NCBI GenBank assembly: GCA_015680685.1
Contig: MNCI01004170.1
Location: forward strand, 328,821 to 392,820
Direction of reading: 5' to 3'
DNA length: 64,000 bases
Source: Gnetum montanum
Lineage: Eukaryota; Streptophyta; Gnetopsida; Gnetales; Gnetaceae
Shown here: piece by piece, positions 44,160 through 55,869 of the stretch
How positions within the stretch are numbered: the first letter of the stretch is position 1
Layout of the letters: every line of letters begins with the position of its first letter
The notes under the pieces: generated by a model
The model's database searches: none
Told to the model about the DNA's origin: nothing
What the model saw: the letters and a program-made list of their open reading frames with translations, nothing else
Program-made: the position numbers and the translations under genes

Positions 44160-46420
44160 ATGCCTTTCAGCCAATCAACCATACTACCTCTAAACCTAAC
44201 ACACATGGTATCTAGCCAAGATGCAATCCATGTCTATGACCCAAAAGATCCCATAGTCATAGAATGAAGGCAATGTCTTAGGTAAAGGGCCAAGAGCCCA
44301 AATTTCATAGTTATCAATGAGGAATTCTACAACTTCCTCTGTGCTAAGATGCAAGCTGGTCTATTAATACCATGCTTCGAATCTAACACTAAGTGTCAAT
44401 TCAAAATTATATGCTAGGATGGGAAAGAATACATCCCATCCCCCTATGACCAAATCCCCCTTACTAACTTCTATGTGCAAATGATCACACAACTCATAGA
44501 GGTTGATGAGTTTAGTGAGGGAATTACCTCAAGGAATTGACAAGAGGAAGAAGAGGAGTTTGAGGCCAAGCAGGAGCTAGACACCTTCATTGAAAGTATT
44601 TTCCAATCTCCAACTCCCTAAACAACCACACCGAACTCAGCATTTCTTACCTCATCTATGAAACAAATTCATCAACCTAACTCTCCTCCTATCCATTCTA
44701 CAATGTTTGGGTCCACACCCATCATCAACACACACCAGATACAACCAATGTATCATTCTTATTAATGTTCTTTGCCATACAACCTAACTCTATTCACCTA
44801 GCCATGGTGATTTCTACCTCACCAACTTTCTTTGTCATACTAACAAAACTCTTATTGGGGCCCTAAACAACACAAGCCTCTCATACTTCATTTTTTTCCT
44901 TTTTAACTCAAGTTCTGACATAAACATTTTTTTGCTTGTTTAGCCCACCTATGACCACCATAACCCAACCTTTCCTTTTGATACTAAATCCTATTATGAT
45001 CTCATGACTTCTTCCTCAACTGTCAATGTAACCACTACAACCCATGGGAATGGCCCAACGCTTGAATCAAGCCTTTCAAATGATCCAAGACTTTAATGAA
45101 GAGCTGCGAAGACTTAAAGCTAGTACAAATCAAATGGTCAAGGTTCTAGATTTCTACCAAGACAATCCTATAAGCCCTATGGTGCCTCAAATAACCTTTC
45201 CCACAAGCTTTCCTATTCCAAACTTCACAAAATACAATGGTGAAGAGGATTCCAATGCACATCTAGTAACCTTCCAATCTAAGTGCCTCTTTTTGTAAGC
45301 TTGGCCTTACACAATATTGAGGATTTTCCCCATGTCTCTAAATGGAAAGGCTCTAGATTGGTATTGAACCTTGTCTAGAGGTTCCATATCTTCCCTTGAG
45401 AACTTGATTAATCAATTTTTTAACTACTTTAGATACAACTTGAAGTCAGATTCCACATTGGATCAACTGATGAAGGTAAGGTAAGGACCACTTGAAATGA
45501 TCAAAAGGATCATTCAAAGATGGAACTAAACACTTAATGAGATCCCAAAGCCTCTTTCTAAAATTCACCTCTTGGCTATTTACAAGGGAGTAGTAAATGA
45601 CTTCATAAAGTCAAATTTGTACTACCTAGAGCCTTGGTCACTAAGCCAAGCCTTCTTACAAACTAAGAACATTGCGGAGGTAGGTGAGGCAAGCAAAAAT
45701 CTAGCCTATGTTACCTATAAAAATCAACATGAAAGAAGGATTAGGGATAAAACTAGGTAAGAACATACAACCGTGGTCATAGTAGCAAAAGAGTCAAAAC
45801 AAGGAGAGAGGAGGGGCTCACCACCATGCAACACATCCCCTGACTCATTGCAACCATCCACTTCCTACACCCCAAATCAACCAAGAACAAACTTTAGATA
45901 GAAGGATAGGTCATCATACACTAGGTTACCTATGAAGCCCTCTAAGCTTCTAGAATAGTTACTTAAGGATGATCATATCCAACATAAGCAACTATCTGAA
46001 GAGGCTCGCAAGAGGCACGATCATCTTTGTGACATAGCTAGAGACCTAGCAATAGCTACCAAAGACGATCCTAAGCTATTGAGGTACTCTAGGCTAGATA
46101 GGTATTTCCTTTATCATCAAATGACTAGTCATGACAATGATTTTTGCCTAGCATTAAAGGATAACCTCCAAAAGATGATAAGCCATGGATAGTTGGTAGT
46201 GAATGAGCTCATCTCTACAAGTGCTAACAATAACTCCTATACTTTGGTCTCATTCATAGAAATCAAATGGTCTAACCTCCTTAAAAAATCATTTGTTAGA
46301 TCCCAAAACACAAAGCTAAAAGAGCCCTTCATCATACATGAGACACCTCCTTTGACCCCTAAAGAGCCTTTGGTCATGCATGTGTCCCCTTCAATGGCTT
46401 CAACATCATAACATAATCGA
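44160..46420 (+). pseudogene. gag: Gag of element C, decayed
   Basis: The start is the ATG at 44160 (MPFSQSTILPLNLTH), followed by VYDPKDPIVIE and NEEFYNFLCAKMQAGLLIPC. A Pro/Ser/Thr-rich hinge follows, then MAQRLNQAFQMIQDFNEELR from 45044, the gag core (LNGKALDWY near 45335, FNYFRYNLKSDSTLDQLMKV, LAIYKGVVNDFIKSNLYYLE from 45572) and a degenerate Cys/His cluster near 46100-46150 (YHQMTSHDNDFC). Stops and two frameshifts are present; several stops sit at expected Trp, Gln or Arg codons. This copy is less decayed than that of A. Confidence 0.85.
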
Positions 46421-46859
46421 CAAGTTGCTAATCCTCCAAAGTGTAAGAAACCATTCATTATCTAGGTCCCTTCACCCTCAACAAGTAAGACCATAGTAAC
46501 CCATGACCAAAGCCTAGCTATCATGACCAACAACTCATAGGTTAGCAAGAAACCATCATCCCAATGGTGGCAAAAGCAACCTATCACCAAATAAAAAAAA
46601 AAGTCCACTAAAGGTAAGCAACCAAGACTACATTGATATCAACTGCATCCATGGATAAGGGGCCCAAGGCACATGCATCGAAGCCTAAGTTTCCAACTCT
46701 AAGAAGGATGAAGGAGGTTAGAACCACTAAGGCTGAAACATTGCAAGCGAAGAGAAAGAATTTTCATGCAACAATGGACCAAGCCAAATGATCACTAAAG
46801 AAAAACAACACATCATCAAACTTTTATGATGTATTCATGACTTCTCCAACTCACAGGAA

Positions 46860-47525
46860 GTCATTTTCTTGAGTGTTAACCTCTATCCTTGTGAGTGAGA
46901 ACATGCTTGCCAATAAAGATTCAATTCACTCTATCATTAAGCAAGCTTCACTTAGGAAAAACAAGCATCAACATATGCTCAACTTACATGATAATGAAGT
47001 GAAGATTAACTCTAGAAATAGGGAAGTGTTATCTACTCTCTCCTTATCACTATACATGTTGGTAGGTACAAGGTACATTGTGTTCATGTTGATGATGGGG
47101 CAACCATGAATGTAGTATCATATTCCATTGTTGAAAAATTAGCCCTAACCAAGAATATCCAAGAGACTGCTACTATAGCACTCAAGTCATTTAATGACTC
47201 ATGAGTAGTAATACAAGGTTTTATTTCCTTGGATTTTGTAGCCAATCATGCTGAAGAGATACTTGGTTTCAACTTGATGTTAGGAAGGCCTTGGTTAGCA
47301 AAGCTCCATGCAATCTCATCCCCTACACATCAAGAGATTCACTTGCCCTATGAGGGAGGGGAAATTATGATCCGTGGGGAAAATGTGTCACTACCTTTAG
47401 TTAATTATGTTAACATTGACCAAGGTTTGAAGGTGGAGTTCCAAGAGAAAACTTCCAACACTCAAACTGGGGCCAACAACAATGAGAGCAACAATGATGC
47501 AAGTAATGCCAACTCTACAACATGA
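46860..47525 (+). pseudogene. pro: Retropepsin-like protease of element C
   Basis: The active-site loop VHVDDGATMNVVSYSIVEKL is read from about 47082 in the third frame, then ITS downstream part (47229-47525) FNLMLGRPWLAKLHAISSPT and PYEGGEIMIRGENVSL, and an Asn/Thr-rich tail. The upstream part (46873-47080) is in another frame, so a frameshift lies just before the active site, at nearly the same place as in A. A TGA interrupts the middle. Confidence 0.8.
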
Positions 47526-47765
47526 GAAAATCAATGAAAATGCCTACAACTTGCCATGCTAAATGAGAGAAATGGTGACCATAAGATCATGTCAAAAGGA
47601 TCCTTTGATTTTTCAAAGATCAAGTAACAAGTTCATGGTAAACATTTCATCCATTCTTTTATCAATCATTTATTTACCTTTACAATGTTATATCATGTTT
47701 CAATGTTGCCTTTAGCTTTATGTGCTCTTTTGAGAGCACCCCATACTTGTTAGACAACATATGGT

Positions 47766-47915
47766 TCATGACCTACTAAATTCTAAAACTAGCACCATAA
47801 CCTGCTAAGGCCTAAAATTGGCATTATGGCCTGATAAGGCCTAAAACTAGAAGCATTACGACCCACTAATGCCTAAAACTAGTGAGGCAATGACCTACCA
47901 AGACTTAAAAATAGT
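47766..47915 (+). repeat. ~28-bp minisatellite, block 1 (CCTAAAACTAG motif)
   Basis: Five imperfect units of the type GCCTAAAACTAGCACCATGG / CCTGCTAAG in tandem. The same motif recurs as another block at 52990-53170 and as one or two units near 52255-52310. Confidence 0.75.
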
Positions 47916-48929
47916 GAACATAATGAATTCTTATTTTTGCGCTTATACCAATGTTTGGCCAATTTACTTGATAGAAACATTCACAAATGTTATACTTTAC
48001 TTGTTTCATTGTACATCCTTGTAACATTTACCATTTTTATTCACATGAGCATGTGAAACATAGAAAAACATGGGAACATAGAGAGAACTAGAATCCATGG
48101 TTAAAGAACACTTTAAGGGAGGTAATAATGCATCATTATCATCAAAGGATGGACTAAGGACACATATGTCTCACGAAATACTAGAGGATGCTACATCATC
48201 ATTGCAAATCTCGTTAATCTTAGGATTTCATAATGTTGAAAATTGCCTTACATAATAGAAGCACCTAGCAAGAATCAAGAAGATTATTATACAAAGTAAT
48301 ATTCCATTGGAAAAGGTACTAAGCATAGGGCTCCTCTACTAAAAGGAAAAGACATTAAGCTCATCATCACTAAAGATCCTAGGAAGTGTCATGTGGCTAC
48401 TAAAGCTACTTGAGGTTTAGAAATGACAATCATTTACATTCAAGAAACTCATCTTTACATAATACCATAGCATGTAGGAAATGATGCTTATTATTATTCA
48501 TTTTAAAAGTTTAATACAAGTTTGTACTATTTCATGGATATCTATATATTTTGAGTAATGTATGATAGCATAATAAACATCACTCATTTTCAAATGTTTA
48601 TTTGTCTCTATGCCTTGGTTTTGGTGACATTTGATACATTAGGGAGTGCATGCTAAACACTAGACATATATATAATACTTACAAAGTTACCATCGACTTT
48701 GTAACAATACCTATGTGGAAGAACCATCTTAGTAAATGATTTTTTAAACATTCAAACATAAACTACTTAAACATGTATCCCTTCCACAAATAGTTTATGC
48801 TTTACCTTACATTCAGAAGGTAACTCTAAATAAATGGAATTAGGCTTATGTCATGATGTAGAACCATCATGGAGCTTAATAAATTCCTCAAACCATTTAA
48901 ATCATTTTGAAATGTCATAAGCCTAGATA
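47916..48929. other. Spacer DNA of element C, no gene seen
   Basis: No reading frame resembles a known protein. The stretch is AT-rich. It borders the PPR fragment on its right and may include non-coding sequence captured with it. Confidence 0.5.
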
Positions 48930-49740
48930 ATAAATCACTAGGATAGAGTTAATTTTTTGCCACTCCATACAAGATGCATTGTTTATGTCAAGAACATATC
49001 TGGCATTTTTCATTTCCAAATAAATCCTTTTTAATAAATTATAGATTTCCTTCATTTGAGGGTATGATCTACTACCACAAACCTATGAACCTTGTTCTGA
49101 ACCCTAATCCAACTAAATCCAAAAGCCTTTCTAACCTTAGCATCCTTCAACATTTTTCTTGTTTGGCATACATGTGTTGCAGAAGCACATAATTTGAAGC
49201 ATGTTGTTTCCCTGATTGCAAAACTTTTTGAACTTACTATCCTAAATCTACATTATCATGGAGCTCGCATGAACCCAACAGAGCCCTTCATGCATTTGCA
49301 AATGGTTATGTGGAATTGTTCTTTATAAAAGTCACAACCTCATTTGAATAACCAAACCTACCAAGCAGATCAACCATACATTCAAGATGCTCATCGCTAG
49401 GCATCACTCTATATTTTCTTTATACATAATTGAAGTAATGATAGCCTTGGTCAACCAAACCTAATAGATTGTAACAAAATCAAGATTGTATTCATGTTTA
49501 AAAAGCAATCACTCCTAAAAGGATACTTTGATGATCTTTTCTTGCATAAGTTGTTGCACAACTATGAACAAACCCTAGCATGAAATTTTGTAGATAATTT
49601 GAAACATTATCTTAGTAATAAAAATCTCATATGAAATCAACCAAACTTGCATGATTACATGCAGACAAAACATAAAGAATTGTCACATCATTGGATTTCA
49701 TTCTTTCTTTCTCTATATGATAAAAAACCTAATTAAAAAT
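48930..49740 (-). pseudogene. PPR (PLS/E-class) gene fragment captured in element C
   Basis: The minus strand reads, with frameshifts and stops, SNDVTILYVLSACNHASLVD near 49690-49630, GLVDQGYHYFNYV near 49460-49430, SDEHLECMVDLLGRFGYSNE (49405-49345), ALLGSCELHDNVDLG near 49285, NYVLLQHMYAKQEK near 49180 and NKVHRFVVVDH near 49080. These are the last repeats and E/E+ motifs of an organellar RNA-editing type PPR protein. The DYW domain is not seen. It differs from the PPR pieces in element B (those are upstream repeats), so capture was separate or of another region. It is antisense to the element. Confidence 0.75.
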
Positions 49741-51959
49741 TAAGTCCATTGGATTTGGCCCCTACCAACAACAACTATAGTTGGTAGTGGTGGCAACTAG
49801 CAATGTAGGCCTACCACATAGTTGTGAAACAAGGCTAAGCCACATTGTTGAGGACCCCTATAGGCCATTGTTGCCCCTCCTTACATCTATTGCTAGCCCT
49901 TGCACACACCTACCCATGCTGCATGATCCCAACCTCATTGCATCTCATCACCTCGACAATGTCCTCCATTACCTAGCCATCATGCAGGCTTACAAGGACT
50001 TACCTCAACATCTCCATCCTTCCTCGCCCACTACCACTATGGCCAAGTCTAGGATTACAATCCATCACCTACATGCAATAATAAATAAATAAATAATGAT
50101 AAAAATAAAATATATTCTACAAAGGGTCGAGTAGGCATGAGGGTTCATGTAGCCCTACATAGGACCACATTGGTTCTTAGGACCGCTCACCTCACCAAAC
50201 TGCTAATGTTCTCTGTTGCTTCTTTTCTAGAACCCCTCTTTCCCTCTAAAACCATTTTTCTTGCTTGCTCTTTACTTATGCTGCTGCTGGCCCATGCTAC
50301 TCCAAACACAAACAAAGACCTACCTCCACCTCCTCCATGGAATATTTGTGCTTCTCTGTTACCTATTGTTAATATTGTTACATCCTCATCCTTTTCATTA
50401 TCGTCCACCATGAGTAGTCATGATAATATCCACTCACACGATGGGGGGTGACAATAACTCCTCAACCTATAACAATGACCAAGACTTGGATGATGCAATT
50501 GCCTACTACGTGCATTAGGTGAACTCTCACTCGCCAACTTTAGAGGAAGATAATGACACCACCATTAGCCATGTTTGCAAGCGTTGTGTAGGCTTGTATA
50601 AGCCATGTTAGGTCCTCCTCGTTGGATCCATGTTAGCCAACATAGACCCAACATGGATCTAGAGGGAAGACTAAAAGTGTCAAAAACCTTACCCCTCCTC
50701 ACCCACGCTAGTCAGCATGAAACCAGTGTGGATGTCATAATCCCACACTACTCCATGCCAAATCCATGCTAGTTAGCATGGAACCAGCGTGGATCTAGAG
50801 GGAAAACTAAAAGTGTCAAAAACCTTACCCTTCCTCATCCATGCTAGTCAACATGAAACTAGTGTGAAAGCCATAATCCAAAGCTCCACACTAGATCCAT
50901 TCTAATTAGCATGGAACCAGCATGGATGCCACAATCCATGACTTATATACTACTGTCCATGATTGCCACATGCAACGCAAACCCTCCACCATGCTACCAC
51001 TACGCAGCTGAGTTTATTTCCTTTACTTGTCACTATGCATCACCTCTATGCCATCAAGTTGGCACCATGTAGTCTTTGCCTCACTACCGCATGTAAGCTG
51101 ACCTGGCTTTTGCAAGCTACCACTAGCAACAACAAATCCACTAGGGTTTGGTCCTATCTTACACTAAATACAAATAAAAAAACAAACCTTGATAGGCACT
51201 ATGTAGGTCCTACAATGGGCTACATAGTTGCAACCATTGTGCACCCCCCTACAATGCCTTACTTAACAACCCTCAAGTGCACGACACCACCTCCATCCTT
51301 ACCAACATAGCAAGACCCTATAGGCTATGCTATCCCATCAAGGCTACATTGGCCCATCAGGGCCACGTAGCCCTCTCCAGACTTATTACACCTCCAATGC
51401 GTATCATGTCACTATCTCAAGCTACAACAATTTATGCCCGTCACTACCACATAAGCTAGTGCTCCTTCACTTTAGCCATTGCACCCTCCATGCCACCACC
51501 CACCTCCATGGGTTGTTGCTACCTTCTACAAAGGCACTACTCTTCTGCATGCAATGCTACTACTCTCTCCACCCTTGCAATGGGTAACAAAAATAAAAAA
51601 ATTAAATAAATAAGTAAAAAAAATAATAATAATACCATGTATAGCTTTATTTTATATTCTTATTTGATCACTTTATCTATACATGCTTATTCCAATTTCC
51701 ATCCCTATATTTTACTTCCCTATATGCTTATATATCATGTCTTTAATACATCATTAATTCTCTTATTTATTTATATATAGATTATATATAAATGTCCTAT
51801 TAACCTTGGTTTTATATTTATGTTACATCATGTCTTTATTTGACAATTTCTTATATCATGTCTAGTCCCTTAACATACTACTCAACATCCTTGCTATCTC
51901 TATATATTCCCACCATGGCCTACCATGGCTTAAAACTAACACTATGTAACCCTATTTGA
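49741..51959. other. Spacer DNA of element C with 136-bp repeat
   Basis: Less AT-rich than its surroundings, with several open frames that resemble nothing known and are probably chance. A 136-bp unit is repeated at 50655 and 50791, and each carries CATGCTAG...-type inverted words; CCATGCTAGTTAGCATGG (50764-50781) is a near-perfect hairpin. AT-rich DNA follows from 51590. Confidence 0.5.
50655..50940 (+). repeat. 136-bp tandem repeat, two copies
   Basis: GGATCTAGAGGGAA(G/A)ACTAA begins both units (50655, 50791). The units are about 90 % alike. A degenerate third start is at 50923. Confidence 0.75.
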
Positions 51960-52511
51960 CTCCATTATTCCATCATTTGGCATAATTTGGACCTTGATTC
52001 ACTTAATTTAACATCATTTGCTATCATTTAACATCAAAAGGCCTTATTTGACCTTGTTTCATACTATTTTATGTGGTTCACATCATAATTTTACCTTTAA
52101 TTAACCCCATTATGTATCATTTGCCCTTTGTCTCACCCTATTTGCTTCAACTTATCCCTTAAAAACCATGTTCAACCTTGGTTTAGCCTTTGGTTGATGT
52201 TAGGTGATGGAGTTTGACCATCTTTGATAATCATTTAACACCATTTCATCATGCCCTGCCAAGATCTTAAACTGGCACCATGGTTTACTAAGTCCTAAAA
52301 TTGGAAAAAATGTAATCATAGTTGCCCATGGTTGCCCATGTTTGACCATATATTAACCTTAGTGCCTCTGTTGATCATATTTTGACACATTATCGATTTA
52401 ATTTATTTTGACCCACTTTTGCTTTACTATTATAGTATTTTACATTATTTTGACATTATTTGACCATTATATAGCACAGGTGCCACTTGATGTGCTTATG
52501 TTGTCATGTAG
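51960..52511 (+). promoter_or_regulatory. TTTGAC-rich tract with conserved AG junction in element C
   Basis: T-rich DNA with repeated CATTTG, TTTAACATCATTTG and TTATTTGACC words, ending ATAGCACAG at 52479, then TGCCACTTGATGTGCTTATG and ATGTAG at 52511. It corresponds in order to 17040-17492 in element A. Confidence 0.5.
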
Positions 52512-52860
52512 GAATGAGATAGGAGAATAAGTAAGCAAATTCGACTAGCCCTAAGGCCTAAATAAACCCCTCCCCTAATGTTGTTGCACCAAGTTGACCT
52601 TAAATATCCAATTCCTAAGACCTTGATACCATTTTACTCTATAGCCATAATGCCCTAAAATAGCTTAATGACCATTAACCTTAAAGCTAGGAACATCACG
52701 AAGGATACCTTAGCTGAAATTCCCATCAAGACCATGATGGTGAGGAGGAAATGCATAAGACCAATTTCCTCATCAAAACTTAAACTTATTCAAGACCTCA
52801 TCAAACCCTTATTATGCAACATTAAAGCCATCATATAGCATTGGTTATGTCTAATGCTCA
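52512..52860 (+). pseudogene. Truncated pol linker of element C
   Basis: A frame from about 52590 reads INLKARNITKDTLAEIPIKT, SSSKLKLIQDLIKPLLCNIK and then diverges. The first part aligns with the A linker (EDSLVEVLV..., QDIIKALQDNIK). The FSWSYE word that follows in A is absent, and no RT motif appears anywhere before the 3' LTR. Confidence 0.65.
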
Positions 52861-52989
52861 CATGTTTGCATGTAGTGTTATTTATCATTATTGACAAGTT
52901 GCAACAAATGACTAATGTTGATAACTTTGATAATCTACAATAAGTGATCCTGTATAACATCTTTTGCATGATTGAGAAGCATTACCACA

Positions 52990-53170
52990 ACTTGTTGAGG
53001 CCCTAAACTAGCAAATACAACATACTAGGGCCTAAAACTAGTGAAACCACAGCCTATCGAGGCCTTAAACTGACACAATAATTTGCTATGATCTTAAACT
53101 AGCACCATGGCCTGCAAGGGCCTTAAACTGGTGTCATGGCCCACCATAGCCTTAAACTAGCAACATTGGT
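52990..53170 (+). repeat. ~28-bp minisatellite, block 2
   Basis: About six imperfect units with GGCCTTAAACTAGCACCATG-like words, the same family as 47766-47915. Confidence 0.75.
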
Positions 53171-54075
53171 GACTTGGGTAGTTTGGTTTTATCATTTCAT
53201 GTGACCTACATGTAATGTAATGTTATAACATGTTTTGTTGGCTTAGTTTTCTTGTCCTCTTAGAGTTGTATTTGCATGATGAAGCCTAAAGCCATTACAA
53301 GGGTGTAACTCATTATGACAGTAAGTCACCATATGACCTTGATGTGCACAATTTGGTGAGTTTTTCCTACTTTATCATGAGTGCTCATACCATTACCCTT
53401 CATCTAGCACCACTCCTTGAGCCTAGCCCCGTAGCCTTATTATGAATTTCCATACCTTGAAAAATAATGCTGGCATATGTTTAGCACTCATGCACTATAG
53501 CCATGTCATATCTCCTCATCATGCTTCATCCTTAAGTCCACTTGAATGTAGCGTAGCTCATTTAGTGGAAAATCATTAAGTTCATCAAGTGTAACACATT
53601 TCATTCCGGTGGAAAAACCAAGTCCATTGAGCGTAACACAACTCACTCAACATAAAAACCATGTCAAACTAGCCTTTTCTAAGATGCAATGAAGGTCTCA
53701 CCTCACAAAAAAAAGGGGAGCAAGTTTCCAAGAAGTCAAATGACCAATGAAGCCTCAAAGCCCAATGGCCAAAAAAATCATGGAGCAAAGTGATTGAATC
53801 CTCATACCCATTTTCTAAGTAACCAACACTCCAACACATGTCAAAGTCACACTATAGCCATGATGACAACACTTGGAATGCATTATTAGCCTTCATGTCC
53901 ATCTCCCTAATGAGCATTACCACCATCTCATTATAGCCCTATCCCATCATCCCAAGCACTCTTTGGCATGGTTCGACATGATTGGATCAAGTGCAGAGAG
54001 GGAACTTCAATGGTGGACCTATAGTGGTGTTTTATATTCTTTGTCAGTGCCTCTTAGGTTAATCCTCTAGACACC
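53171..54075 (+). other. 3' region of element C where pol is missing
   Basis: Non-coding. A GTAAGTCACCATATGACCTT word (53320) matches the minus strand of the right end of the window (GTGAGTTACCATATGATCTC near 62880), showing that C and L share this replacement sequence. Repeated GTAACACA words occur near 53590-53640. Confidence 0.6.
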
Positions 54076-54091
54076 AACAAAGAGGGGCCAC
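54076..54091 (+). other. Polypurine tract of element C
   Basis: AACAAAGAGGGGCCAC lies directly before TGAAACACC, the 3' LTR start. Confidence 0.75.
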
Positions 54092-55412
54092 TGAAACACC
54101 ACCAAATTTTCATGTTGTAACCTTGGTAACCCCATCCCATGAAAGCCAAGACAAAACTTCGTTGTAAATGTGAAGATTGTAACCCATAGAGGCAATCTCA
54201 CATATTTCATACTTTTGGAGTTGAAAAAGGTCTCATAAGTGGTCAAAGCTTTATTCCCTAAGTGAAAAGAGTCATCTAGTATCTATATTTGGGCTGGGGA
54301 ACCAGAAATGGCTTTTGGCATGTCAAAAATGATAATTTGATGGGTTTTATGGGGGAGTATACACTTTTCAACATTAACAAACTCCTATAGGGGGGGTAAG
54401 CTAGCATGGAGGAATGTAGGGAAGTGGAGCTCACCTACCCCTAGTGTCAAAAGGGGGGTAACTCAACCTGGACGAGTTTGACCTTCATCCCCCAGTGTTG
54501 ATCTCTCATCTCCCTCAATGTTGACACCTCCTCCCCATCATAGAAGCAACATGGCCAGGATTTTTGACATTATCTCTAGTAAGGATCCTACAAAACCAAC
54601 GTGGAGGGTGGGAAGCTAGCATGGAAAGAGTGAAGCCAATATGGAAGGTGCACCCTTGTTACTATTTTTGGTAAATAGAATGGCCAGGGGGTTATGATAC
54701 TTTCCATATATGGTAACCCCTAGAATTTTGTAGGGTTTACCTAACACGTAGCCAAATTTTGTAGCCAATTTACAGCAAAAATTAAGGCCAAAACCCTATA
54801 CAAACTAACCCCAAATACCATTTTTAGGTTGGAAACCCTTTGAACACACACACTTTGGCATTTTTGGCAAGCATTTTTGCATTCAAGAGCTTTGAACACA
54901 CACAAAGACTAATGAATGCCTAGAATGGAACCTCCTTTTTGGGCAATTATTACCCACCATAGCCATTGTCACACCTCCCTATAATACCCCCCTTGGCCCT
55001 GCAAATTTGGTGCACGAAGCAACAAATGTTTGAAAGCATTGGAAATTGTGGAGTATCTAGATTGTGAAGCAATGGATTCCAATCCGCACCGAAGTGAACC
55101 CCTTTACTATCCTAGGCACATTTTTGTACACACTTCTTGAACCATTCTTTATTTCTTTTAAAATAAAGTTTATAGCTCTATTTGTATGCAAGATAGACTT
55201 ATTTGTTCCATTTTAGTGCATTTATTTTCTTAGATCCATACTACAGTTTTATTTTTTTTACCCCCATTTTTCATTTTCCAAGTGCCTAGGTCATCTATCA
55301 AATTATCTAGGGCACTCTAAACCCCATTTTTTGGAGACCATGGGGATTCAGGATTAAACCTATTATGGTAAGATTTTTGCTTTTCTAGCAATCGAATTTT
55401 TCAATTACTACA
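54092..55412 (+). repeat. 3' LTR of element C
   Basis: 1321 bp, TG...CA, followed by the CATTT target duplication. Uninterrupted, it serves as reference for the split 5' LTR. It has GCTAGCATGG words also seen in the spacer. Confidence 0.9.
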
Positions 55413-55417
55413 CATTT

Positions 55418-55869
55418 TGCTTTGTCCTTTATCCTTTTTTCATGGTATGATGATTATAGGTTACTTTCACTTTCTAAATGTGATTAGGATCATACCATTT
55501 CCATGAGAAGAATCTCTTGTTAATTGAATTGAGGAGATGAATGTCATGGTCTCACTATCATGTACAATTACTTCTTCAATAATTTAATAACATATAATGA
55601 AATACTAACAATAAAGTTAATTTCTTGCACAAAATTAACATCTTTATTAATAACAATAAATGAAAAATACATTTAAAAAATAGAATAAAATATCAAGAAT
55701 TAAAAAATGTATTAGAAATTGGAAAAAATATGAAGAAATGGAAAACACAAAAGAACATTCTAAAACAAAAAGATGAAAAATTTATCCTCATAAGATATTA
55801 GATGACATGCATATCTTTCCTGCAACTAAGATTGAAGGTCAAGATATGAAAAATGTAATGAACTTTGAA
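55418..55869. other. DNA right of element C, with an inverted repeat
   Basis: No gene is seen. ATGGTATGAT (55442-55451) and ATCATACCAT (55489-55498) form a perfect 10-bp inverted repeat with a 37-bp loop. The minus-strand integrase of J starts to the right. Confidence 0.6.

Larger units (their letters stand above)
35995..55412 (+). mobile_element. Element C: Tat-like gypsy element lacking pol, with target duplication
   Basis: The 5-bp sequence CATTT lies at 35990-35994 and again at 55413-55417, exactly outside the TG...CA ends of the two LTRs. The element holds a tRNA-Asn-type PBS, leader, gag, protease, long spacer, pol linker stub and polypurine tract, but no RT, RNase H or integrase. Element D is inserted in its 5' LTR. 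Without D the element would be about 13.4 kb. The LTRs differ by perhaps 20 % by eye, so it is old. It must have moved with enzymes from a relative such as A. Confidence 0.85.

Noticed and set aside
49781-51587. Several plus-strand ORFs of 60-115 codons
   Set aside because: They are rich in His, Pro, Leu and Thr, overlap in different frames, and span a tandem repeat. They look like chance frames in less AT-rich DNA.
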